Source: Gemmatimonadales bacterium (GTDB lineage: Bacteria > Gemmatimonadota > Gemmatimonadetes > Gemmatimonadales > GWC2-71-9). From it: a stretch of DNA of 6,013 nucleotides. The notes under the pieces are model-generated. The model was given only the letters and a program-made list of their open reading frames with translations, was not told the DNA's origin and ran no database searches. The translations under genes and the position numbers were made by a program. Below, one piece after another: positions 1 through 5,071 of this stretch (the first letter of the stretch is position 1; each line of letters starts with the position of its first letter). The stretch covers positions 1-6,013 of the forward strand of contig JABDII010000077.1 of assembly GCA_013003805.1 (NCBI GenBank), read 5' to 3'.

Positions 1-268
1 GATCGGAAATGCGAATAGTGTGGCCACCGATCGTCACACTGTTCAAGACCACGGCAGCGTTAGCCGCCACACGGAACGGATCCTGGCCATCCACTGAAAT
101 GAGGTATCCGTCGGGGTCGAGATCGAACCCGGTCGTTGTGGCAGTCAAGGAAATCTGACCGGCCTCGAACCGGCCCTGGGGCTCGGTGGAGCCGCACGAT
201 TGGCCAGCAAGGATGAGCAAGCCCCCGCTCGCGCCGAGCAGGAGCATACGAACTGAGGGTCGAATCAT
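1..268 (-). CDS. Secreted Ig/PEGA-like domain protein, N-terminal part (runs off the left edge)
   Basis: This is the first 89 codons of a gene whose 3' end lies outside the window. It begins at the ATG at 268-266; a second in-frame ATG seven codons in is possible, and no strong ribosome site separates them. Residues 1-24 form a signal peptide: RPSVR, then a hydrophobic run MLLLGASGGLLILAG. Cys25 in AGQSC may be a lipid-anchor cysteine, but Gln at -2 and Gly at -3 make a poor lipobox, so lipidation is uncertain. A short linker (GSTEPQG) leads to a beta-rich segment with TATTTGFDLDPDGY, LISVDG and VTIGGHTIRISD. That arrangement matches the short Ig/PEGA-like surface domains common in Gemmatimonadota proteins. 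These are usually non-catalytic extracellular or periplasmic modules. The signal peptide and beta pattern are seen directly; the domain family and taxon are from memory. Confidence 0.8.
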   Translation of the reverse strand, partial: MIRPSVRMLLLGASGGLLILAGQSCGSTEPQGRFEAGQISLTATTTGFDLDPDGYLISVDGQDPFRVAANAAVVLNSVTIGGHTIRISD

Positions 269-320
269 GAGAGCCTCGAGGCGTGCAACGGCCGCGCGGG
301 GGGGCCGATACGCAGACCTA

Positions 321-354
321 AGTGACTAATTCACTTCCGACTGTGAACGGTCAC
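321..354. promoter_or_regulatory. Two tandem GTGA/TCAC inverted repeats, possible operator
   Basis: Bases 321-335 read AGTGA-CTAAT-TCACT, with 5-base arms and a 5-base spacer. Bases 343-354 read GTGA-ACGG-TCAC, with 4-base arms. The same half-site is thus used twice within 34 bases. The pair lies about 55-85 bases upstream of the start of the secreted protein gene, where a promoter would be expected. This suggests binding of a dimeric regulator. CRP/FNR-type sites also use TGTGA/TCACA halves, but their usual spacer is six bases, so the fit is imperfect. Regulator and direction are unknown. Confidence 0.4.
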
Positions 355-399
355 TGAATTCTCTGTGAGAGTCTGAGCGGCTCCCTTGAGCCCTTGGAC

Positions 400-427
400 T
401 AGGGGAAACCCTAACGCCCGGTAGGGC
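400..427. promoter_or_regulatory. Overlapping TAGGG/CCCTA inverted repeats, possible operator
   Basis: TAGGG (400-404), GAAA, CCCTA (409-413) form a 14-base inverted repeat. The same CCCTA can instead pair with a second TAGGG at 422-426. GCCC (416-419) and GGGC (424-427) add a further small repeat. Three TAGGG-type half-sites in 28 bases, in a non-coding region, suggest either a binding site for a dimeric regulator or alternative RNA hairpins. No T-run follows on either strand, so a terminator is unlikely. I cannot name the regulator. Confidence 0.4.
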
Positions 428-605
428 CAGTCTCCTCGAGAATATGGACGATGAGAAGCCAAAGGTGTGACACCACGAGCCGGGACCACATCAACCACCT
501 GCGGGGGGCAAGTCTTATCGAAGCGACACCATCACCCGGCCCGCGGAAAACAGCCGATGACTCTCGTCACGGAGCAGGGGCGCAGCTGGAAGAGAACTGC
601 TGGCG

Positions 606-785
606 TTACTGATAGCGGATCGCGTAGTAGATCACGTAGATCCACGACAAGATGCCGTGCACGATGGCCCACAGGATCGACTTGTTGGCGCTCCACGAGA
701 TGGCGATGGCGAGTGCCGAGCCGAAGCCGATGCCGGCCTTGGCCGCGTTGCCCTTGTGTCGGGACCTGGATTCGTCTGAAGTCAT
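606..785 (-). CDS. Small conserved-type membrane protein (59 aa)
   Basis: This small protein starts MTSDESRSRHKGNAAKAGIG. After a polar N-terminus of about 16 residues it has a moderately hydrophobic stretch (about 17-31, GIGFGSALAIAISW). A stronger membrane segment follows (about 36-56), rich in aromatics: SILWAIVHGILSW then IYVIYYAI. The combination of SWS-x-NKSILWAI, HGI and WIYVIYY resembles a widespread family of very short uncharacterised bacterial proteins; I know no function for it. I chose the ATG at 785-783 because AGGTGGAG lies just upstream. A GTG at 812 would add nine residues (EHSVQVEQ after the start) but has no ribosome site. It stands alone on the minus strand. The plus-strand and other minus-strand frames across it give arginine-rich, implausible proteins. 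Confidence 0.78.
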   Translation of the reverse strand: MTSDESRSRHKGNAAKAGIGFGSALAIAISWSANKSILWAIVHGILSWIYVIYYAIRYQ

Positions 786-788
786 CTG

Positions 789-796
789 CTCCACCT
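789..796 (-). promoter_or_regulatory. Ribosome binding site of the small membrane protein gene
   Basis: Read on the minus strand this is AGGTGGAG, three bases before the ATG at 785, with the AGGTG core six bases from it. It decides the start in favour of ATG 785 over GTG 812. The surrounding ten bases (TCCACCTGAA on the plus strand, 790-799) are repeated exactly at 808-817, an 18-base period. Confidence 0.6.
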
Positions 797-1123
797 GAAC
801 GGAATGTTCCACCTGAAACGTGACGATACATCCGAGGAGAACGAGAGCGGTCGGCTAGCCAAGCGATTGCTCCCATTCGCGACGCCGTCTCCGAAAGCTG
901 CAGTTCAGCGGCCACCCAATGCAAGGCCGACGGTCCGGTTCGCAGGCCGAACAAAGTCCGGCTCCTCCTCCCCTTCCTCACCCTCCTATCCCACTTCTCA
1001 CCGCCCGGCTGTGCTCCCGGTCACACTCGCCCCGAGCCGCGAGCACCATCCTTCCCGAGGGCATGCCTTGTGCATCGGTCGATCCGCGTGTGAACGATTG
1101 CAGCCAACACCCTCACTAAGACC

Positions 1124-1128
1124 GAGGT
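1124..1128 (+). promoter_or_regulatory. Ribosome binding site of the barrel protein gene
   Basis: GAGGT sits six bases before the ATG at 1135, a normal Shine-Dalgarno position. It supports that start, which also gives a complete signal peptide. Confidence 0.65.
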
Positions 1129-1134
1129 ACGGTC

Positions 1135-1806
1135 ATGCGAACTCTGGTAAAACACCACGCGATCCGGCTGGGCGCGGTGATCGCCGCCCTCTCATTGGCA
1201 GCTCCGGCCAGCGCCCAGGACGTGGGCCTGGCGGTCCACGGCGGTAGCCTGGGCCTGGGAGCCGATGTGGCGGTTGCCCTCAACCCAAGTGTGGGCTTTA
1301 GAGCCGGCGGGAACTTCTTCCCGTTCGGCATCAACTTCACGGCGTCCGACGTTAACTACTCACTCGACCTGCCATCCCCGCAGTTCATGGTGCTGGCGGA
1401 TCTCTACCCGACGGGAAGCTTCCGGCTGAGCGCCGGAGTCATGATCTCCTCGGCCAAGTTCGAGTTGACGGGACAGTTGGATGGGCCGGTGAGTATCGGC
1501 GGCTCGACCTACACGCCGGCGGAGGTGGGCAATCTGACCGGCACACTCGAAACCCGTGACGTGTCACCCTACATCGGGCTCGGCCTCGGCAATCCCGCAT
1601 TCGGCCGAGTAGGGTTCTTCCTCGACCTGGGCGTCGCGTTCCATGGCAGGCCCCAGGCGAGCGTCACGGTCGACGGCCCGATCTCGGCGGCGCCGGGGTT
1701 CCAGCAGGACTTGGACCGGGAGATTCAGGACATCCAGGACGACGTCGAGAGTATCACCGTCTATCCGGTGCTGTCGATCGGCATCTCGATAGGGCTGGGT
1801 CGGTAG
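1135..1806 (+). CDS. Secreted outer-membrane beta-barrel-type protein (223 aa)
   Basis: Residues 1-27 are a classical signal peptide: basic MRTLVKHHAIR, a hydrophobic core, then APASA before Gln28, a good signal peptidase I site. The mature part alternates hydrophobic and small residues in strands separated by turns (GLAVHGGSLGLGADVAVAL, GFRAGGNFFPFG, FMVLADLYP, FRLSAGVMI, SPYIGLGLGNP, GFFLDLGVAFHG). This is the pattern of a small outer-membrane barrel. The segment PYIGLGLGNPAFG, then FFLDLGVAFHGRP, a short charged helix (about 189-207, QQDLDREIQDIQDDVESI) and a last strand beginning VYPVLSIGISIG, matches uncharacterised outer-membrane proteins also seen in proteobacteria. The function is unknown; it could be a pore or a structural barrel. 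Oddly, it ends in GLGR rather than the terminal aromatic residue typical of barrel proteins. It is transcribed alone and ends at the hairpin at 1816. Confidence 0.85.
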   Translation: MRTLVKHHAIRLGAVIAALSLAAPASAQDVGLAVHGGSLGLGADVAVALNPSVGFRAGGNFFPFGINFTASDVNYSLDLPSPQFMVLADLYPTGSFRLSAGVMISSAKFELTGQLDGPVSIGGSTYTPAEVGNLTGTLETRDVSPYIGLGLGNPAFGRVGFFLDLGVAFHGRPQASVTVDGPISAAPGFQQDLDREIQDIQDDVESITVYPVLSIGISIGLGR

Positions 1807-1815
1807 AGGACTCGA

Positions 1816-1848
1816 GGCCCGCCGAAGGCCATCGGCTTTCGGCGGGCC
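1816..1848. terminator. Bidirectional hairpin terminator between convergent genes
   Basis: GGCCCGCCGAA (1816-1826) and TTCGGCGGGCC (1838-1848) are perfectly complementary over 11 bases, with an 11-base loop. The hairpin lies nine bases after the barrel gene's stop and eight bases from the stop of the convergent NmrA-type gene, so it can serve both. Neither side has a long T-run, so it is not a textbook intrinsic terminator, but stem strength and position make termination or 3'-end protection the likely role. Confidence 0.8.
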
Positions 1849-1856
1849 CCATCACG

Positions 1857-2807
1857 CTACTCGATCGGGATCCGGTCCTTGTTCCGGTCGAGCCACACCG
1901 CGAAGGTCTGCAGCGAGGGATTGAGCGACCGGCTGAATGCGAGGTCGCGCGCCCCGCAATAGTCCGCTTCGAAATCCCGCTTGTACTGGAACATGTTGCC
2001 GAGGTCTTCCGCCCCGGGGAACCCGAAACCGCGGTACACCTCGGGCGACACCGCATTGTAGCCAACCGGTTCCTCCATCGCCGTCGAGAGTGCCGCGGCC
2101 ATCTCCGCACCGGTCAGATGCTCGCCCGCGATGCCGACGGTCTTCCCAATCAGAGCACCTCCCTGCTTGAAGATGCCGTACGCGCACCCACCGATGTCCT
2201 CGGCGGCGATGCCTGGCAGTTTCTTGTCACCCATCGGGAGGGTGATGGCCAGCTTCCCGTCGGGGCCCTTCTTGGGGCCCATGCCGAAGTAGATCAGGTT
2301 GTCCCAATAGAAACTCGTCAACAAGAACGTGGTTGGAACGCCGGCATCGGTGAAGAAGGCGTTAGACTCACCCTTGGCATCGAAATGCGGGACCTTGTAC
2401 TTGTCCATCAAGGTGGGCATCCGGTCGTCGCTTAGCGGCACCCGTACCCGAGTGTCATCCAGCGTAGACCAGATGACGTGTTGGAGACGGGCGTCCTTCG
2501 CCGCCTCGGCCATGCCCTTGGCGTGGGCCTGTTCCTTCTCGGGCGAGAAGTGCTCCCAGAAGAACGTGACACAGAACGCCCCGTAGGCGCCGGCGAACGC
2601 CTGCTTCATGCTGTCCACATCGTCCACGTCCGCGGCAACGACTTCGGCCCCCAACGCCGCGAGCGCCTGTGCCTTCTCGGAGTCTGCGTTTCGGGTGATT
2701 GCGCGCGCGGTGAAGCCACCGTTCGGGTCGTTCACGATGGCGCGGACCAGTCCGCCGCCCTGGGCGCCCGTGGCGCCGACTACCGCGATGGTCTTCTGGT
2801 CTGTCAT
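1857..2807 (-). CDS. NmrA-family NAD(P)-binding protein, NMRAL1/HSCARG-like (316 aa)
   Basis: This is a cytoplasmic Rossmann-fold protein of the atypical short-chain dehydrogenase group. Residues 5-19 form the first strand and dinucleotide loop, with G11-A-T-G14-A-Q-G17. TRN at 38-40 follows strand two, where an Arg usually favours NADP(H). GAEVVAADVDD (53-63) and GAYGAFCVTFFWEHFS (73-88) follow the family pattern. HFDAKGE (141-147) and GFPGAEDLGNMF (262-273) closely match what I recall of human NMRAL1 (HFDGKGE, GFPGARDLANMF). Length is also comparable. NMRAL1 and fungal NmrA act as nucleotide-sensing regulators, while some relatives are reductases, so enzyme or redox sensor cannot be decided. 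The start is the ATG at 2807, which has AGGAG eight bases upstream; the GTG two codons earlier is only two bases from it. It lies 116 bases after the propeller gene. Confidence 0.9.
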   Translation of the reverse strand: MTDQKTIAVVGATGAQGGGLVRAIVNDPNGGFTARAITRNADSEKAQALAALGAEVVAADVDDVDSMKQAFAGAYGAFCVTFFWEHFSPEKEQAHAKGMAEAAKDARLQHVIWSTLDDTRVRVPLSDDRMPTLMDKYKVPHFDAKGESNAFFTDAGVPTTFLLTSFYWDNLIYFGMGPKKGPDGKLAITLPMGDKKLPGIAAEDIGGCAYGIFKQGGALIGKTVGIAGEHLTGAEMAAALSTAMEEPVGYNAVSPEVYRGFGFPGAEDLGNMFQYKRDFEADYCGARDLAFSRSLNPSLQTFAVWLDRNKDRIPIE

Positions 2808-2815
2808 TTTCACTG

Positions 2816-2820
2816 CTCCT
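2816..2820 (-). promoter_or_regulatory. Ribosome binding site of the NmrA-type gene
   Basis: On the minus strand this reads AGGAG, eight bases before ATG 2807 but only two before an in-frame GTG at 2813. Spacing favours ATG 2807. Confidence 0.7.
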
Positions 2821-2845
2821 ACAGGTTAAGAGTGCTGCCGGCTGC

Positions 2846-2888
2846 CCGCCTGGCCTCAGTCGGAAGGTACCGGCGGTCGACCAGGCGG
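2846..2888. repeat. Inverted repeat in the gap between the propeller and NmrA-type genes
   Basis: CCGCCTGG (2846-2853) and CCAGGCGG (2881-2888) are perfectly complementary over eight bases, with 27 bases between. It lies just after the end of the propeller gene in the direction of transcription. It could attenuate or end that transcript, or stabilise its 3' end. No T-run follows on the minus strand and the loop is long, so terminator function is doubtful. Confidence 0.35.
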
Positions 2889-2923
2889 CAAGGCGTTCCT
2901 GAAGGTGAGGCTCCGAGGGCGGC

Positions 2924-4096
2924 TCACTCAGCCAGCTCGAGCCGGAGCCGCACCAATATCCCCTCGGACCGGAAGCCCACCAAGTCGACCACGTCACCCC
3001 AGAAGCGGATGTCCGAGGGCCACATGAACCCGTCGTAGAGCGGCGCGACCAGACTCCCCACATCGGTACCGTCAAGCAGGAAGCGGTCGACGTGGAGCCG
3101 GCCTGCTTGATCCGGCATTGGGCCGACAACGTACACCGTGTCGCGCCGCACCAAGACGTCGCTTACCATCTTGTGGAACACTTGGGAGCCTTGACGGGGG
3201 TCCCGAGCGGAACGAGCGCGCTGCTCTTTGTATCCTTCCGCCAGTGCCGATGGAATGCAGGCTTTCACCACGCCGACCTTCTTGCCTTCCCGCAACACGT
3301 CGATGACGCCGCCGACTGGCGAGAACAGGAGCTGATACCCGCCCGTTGTGACGATCTGGAAATCGTTCGGTCCGGGCATGGGGAATCGTTCGGAGTCCCG
3401 CGGTTCCGCAGAGGCCGTGACAACTGGCGTTGTCTCCATCTCACCCTGGCGCTGAAGACTCAGCAACCGTTCCTGGGCAGGCCCTTGCATGAATTCCGGA
3501 ATGACCATGTGTGAGAGCCACAGTCCGTCCACCCCAACCGCGAGATCCTCCAGACTGCTGCCCGCATCCGTGAGCACGTCATCCACCACCGCGCCGGAAG
3601 AATCGAATATCGAGATCCGGCCGTTTCCGGGATCCGCCACCAGGATCTGGTGGGTGTGGTCATCCACGGCAACCGCAGCCGGGTTGCGAAACTCGCCTGG
3701 CCCGCCACCCTCGCGCCCGAAGGTGTGCCGCGTTCGGAAGTCGGGCCCGAAAACCGTGAGGCTCTTCGCCCCCCAATCCAACACGACCAGCTTCCCCCCG
3801 AGCGGGGCCACGTCCCGGAGGGTGACGGGCAACCAATCCCTATCCTGTGGCTCGACTTCGTCGCGGTACTCGGGCGGTGCGATCGAGGCTACTTCTACGA
3901 GCCGGCCGACGCTTGCCACGCTTCGGGTACAGCCCTGCATGGGCACGTTCAGCATCGCACTGTGCGCTGCCTGGGTTGACGGCTGGGCCTGCCCGGAGGC
4001 TACGCTGTCCCCGGAATCGCGGTTGCAGCCGACCGTGGCGAGGGCGACGCACGCCAGGGCGCATGCAGCCGCTAAAGAACGACGCCTTGTTCTCAT
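2924..4096 (-). CDS. Lipoprotein with six-bladed beta-propeller (390 aa)
   Basis: The N-terminus MRTRRRSLAA, a hydrophobic run and TVGC with Cys24 give a lipoprotein-type signal. Thr rather than Leu at -3 is slightly off consensus. A low-complexity linker (25-47) precedes the main domain. KLVVLDWGAKSLTVFGPDF (102-120) is a propeller strand pair. FGREGGGPGEF (126-136), NPAAVAVD (138-145) and ILVADPGNGRISIFDSSG (151-168) are the classic NHL / six-bladed propeller wording. Later repeats are weaker (SLEDLAVGVDGLWLS, QLLFSPVGGVIDVL, DTVYVVGP, HVDRFLLDGTDVG, IRFWGDVVDLVGF). Such proteins are exported and probably act as binding scaffolds; the ligand is unknown and I see no catalytic motif. The ATG lies two bases after the TGA of the upstream membrane-protein gene, and its own ribosome site is weak, so translation is probably coupled to that gene. 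Confidence 0.88.
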   Translation of the reverse strand: MRTRRRSLAAACALACVALATVGCNRDSGDSVASGQAQPSTQAAHSAMLNVPMQGCTRSVASVGRLVEVASIAPPEYRDEVEPQDRDWLPVTLRDVAPLGGKLVVLDWGAKSLTVFGPDFRTRHTFGREGGGPGEFRNPAAVAVDDHTHQILVADPGNGRISIFDSSGAVVDDVLTDAGSSLEDLAVGVDGLWLSHMVIPEFMQGPAQERLLSLQRQGEMETTPVVTASAEPRDSERFPMPGPNDFQIVTTGGYQLLFSPVGGVIDVLREGKKVGVVKACIPSALAEGYKEQRARSARDPRQGSQVFHKMVSDVLVRRDTVYVVGPMPDQAGRLHVDRFLLDGTDVGSLVAPLYDGFMWPSDIRFWGDVVDLVGFRSEGILVRLRLELAE

Positions 4097-4098
4097 GA

Positions 4099-4494
4099 TC
4101 AGTTTCTACCGAGAATCCGACCCACCACGACGGTGGACAGCGGGAAGTAGACGGCCTCCGCTAGAATACCCGCCACCGCCTCGGCCCCGGTGTACCCCGG
4201 CCCGATCGCCTGTCCCACTTCCACGATCGCGTACATCACCCACCAGATACCGGCATAGAGCCACCAGCGCTGCTTGAACGCCGGCCGGGCGAGGATGAAG
4301 AGGAACACGAAGCCCAGGGCCACGCCGATCTTCATCACCAAGACGCTCAGGACGAACTGGGCCGGCGAGCCGTCCTGCGGCAGCTCCACCAGCCCCAGCG
4401 CCTCGGCCCCGGCATAGAATGGGAATGGCACCACGAACATGATCGCGAGCGTCGCCGCCACGGCGCCGATCAGCCGTCCCGCGGTCGGGGTCAT
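4099..4494 (-). CDS. Four-helix integral membrane protein of unknown function (131 aa)
   Basis: Four membrane segments are visible at about residues 8-29 (LIGAVAATLAIMFVVPFPFY), 46-69 (FVLSVLVMKIGVALGFVFLF), 77-97 (WWLYAGIWWVMYAIVEVG) and 103-127 (GAEAVAGILAEAVYFPLS). Loops are short: a polar LVELPQDGSPAQ after the first helix, and a basic RPAFKQR between helices two and three that is likely cytoplasmic. Buried charged residues include Lys55 in helix two and Glu92 in helix three. There are no cysteine pairs, histidine clusters or transporter signatures, and I do not recognise the family. The start ATG 4494 has a strong ribosome site. The stop is two bases before the propeller gene's ATG, which suggests co-expression and possibly a physical or functional link with that exported lipoprotein. 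This gene follows the next upstream gene by 76 bases. Confidence 0.83.
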   Translation of the reverse strand: MTPTAGRLIGAVAATLAIMFVVPFPFYAGAEALGLVELPQDGSPAQFVLSVLVMKIGVALGFVFLFILARPAFKQRWWLYAGIWWVMYAIVEVGQAIGPGYTGAEAVAGILAEAVYFPLSTVVVGRILGRN

Positions 4495-4500
4495 GTCGAG

Positions 4501-4510
4501 CCCCCTTCCT
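4501..4510 (-). promoter_or_regulatory. Ribosome binding site of the four-helix membrane protein gene
   Basis: On the minus strand this reads AGGAAGGGGG, six bases before ATG 4494. It is the strongest purine-rich site in the window and would serve the coupled propeller gene as well. A small hairpin, CGCCG (4539-4543)/CGGCG (4552-4556), lies upstream in the same 76-base gap. I found no clear promoter there. Confidence 0.65.
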
Positions 4511-4570
4511 TAATAGTCGTTGTCTCTATGGTGCTGGCCGCCGACGATAGACGGCGAACCAGGTGACCTT

Positions 4571-5071
4571 CTACGGCACGCGGGAGAACTCGAGCACCAG
4601 CGACTCACCGAAGGCAACCTCCGACCAGCGCTCGAACAGCTTGCTCCGCTTGCCGCGTATCCGGCCAAGGTCGCCGTCCGTCAGCTCACACGCCAGGTCG
4701 TGCCCCTGCTGGGCCAAGTATATGGCCGCGTGCTGGGCGAAGTCAGCGGCGGTCCACCGGGCCATCGAAGCCCGCTCGGTATCCAGGAACCCGACGATCA
4801 ACTCGGCCGCGAGCGCCTCGGATGGTAGCGGTCCCTTGGGCCACGGCTTCCCGAAGTCGGTGACACTCCAGCCCCCCACCACCAGGCCGTAGAATCCGCG
4901 CCGTTGCCCCAGCACAGTTTCCACCGCGTAATGCGTCAAGTCGTGGAGCGGGAAGAACTGGGCCTGTGGCCCCGTGTGATGCTGCCAGGTGACGGTGCCA
5001 TCGGCCCGGGTGCAACTGAGCGCAGTGGAGCCGTCGGTCTTCTTTTTGAGTTCGATGGTGAGGTCGGTCAT
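4571..5071 (-). CDS. Conserved-type hypothetical protein with HxxxHxxxE motif (166 aa)
   Basis: This is a soluble protein with no signal peptide or membrane segment. It begins MTDLTIELKKKTDGSTALSC, suggesting a beta-hairpin start. QFFPLHDLTHYAVET (38-52) carries H43, H47 and E51 in HxxxHxxxE spacing on a likely helix. RRGFYGLVVGGWSVTDFG follows, then a helical C-terminal part with GHDLACELTD and RSKLFERWSEVAFGESLVLEF. I recall no named family and propose no function. The H/H/E spacing could bind a metal, but this is only a pattern. The ATG is set by its overlap with the acetyltransferase gene: ATGA at 5071-5068 contains both this start and that gene's TGA. A GTG-type start 12 codons upstream would create a longer overlap and is less likely. 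The overlap implies translational coupling. Confidence 0.82.
   Translation of the reverse strand: MTDLTIELKKKTDGSTALSCTRADGTVTWQHHTGPQAQFFPLHDLTHYAVETVLGQRRGFYGLVVGGWSVTDFGKPWPKGPLPSEALAAELIVGFLDTERASMARWTAADFAQHAAIYLAQQGHDLACELTDGDLGRIRGKRSKLFERWSEVAFGESLVLEFSRVP

Larger units (their letters stand above)
269..605. other. Gene-poor stretch between two minus-strand genes
   Basis: No reading frame here has protein-like composition. The stretch should hold the promoter of the gene at 1-268 and the 3' end of the transcript from 606-785. It contains a run of seven G at 298-304, two groups of inverted repeats listed separately (321-354 and 400-427), and a small perfect 5+1+5 palindrome GGTGTGACACC at 464-474. 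I found no convincing -35/-10 pair on the minus strand, and no hairpin with a T-run that would end the transcript of the small gene. Confidence 0.6.
786..1134. other. Divergent intergenic region with a pyrimidine-rich tract
   Basis: This stretch separates the minus-strand small gene from the plus-strand barrel gene and should contain both promoters. I see no convincing -35/-10 pair on either strand. Visible structure: the direct repeat at 790-799/808-817, a small hairpin GTTCG (938-942)/CGAAC (948-952), and a strongly pyrimidine-biased plus strand at about 959-1006, with CTCCTCCTCCCCTTCCTCACC as its core. Reading frames across it are rich in Arg, Pro and Ser and look non-coding. Confidence 0.55.

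Noticed and set aside
298..304. A run of seven G as a possible phase-variation tract
   Set aside because: It lies outside any coding region, is short, and no promoter spacing could be tied to it.
343..354. A CRP/FNR-type site
   Set aside because: The halves GTGA and TCAC fit, but the spacer is four bases rather than six and the flanks are not conserved. It is kept only as an unnamed inverted repeat.
532..981. A 149-codon minus-strand open frame covering the small membrane gene
   Set aside because: Its translation is rich in Arg and lacks any domain pattern. The frame of the 59-aa protein has a clear membrane pattern and a ribosome site.
804..1247. A 147-codon plus-strand open frame before and into the barrel gene
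   Set aside because: Its product is Pro/Arg/Ser-rich with no structure, and it overlaps the well-supported signal peptide region of the gene at 1135.
3489..4277. A 262-codon plus-strand open frame opposite the propeller gene
   Set aside because: It is antisense to two convincing genes. Its composition is that of a GC-rich shadow frame.
4539..4556. A terminator between the HxxxHxxxE protein gene and the membrane protein gene
   Set aside because: The stem is only five base pairs with an eight-base loop and no T-run, too weak to call.
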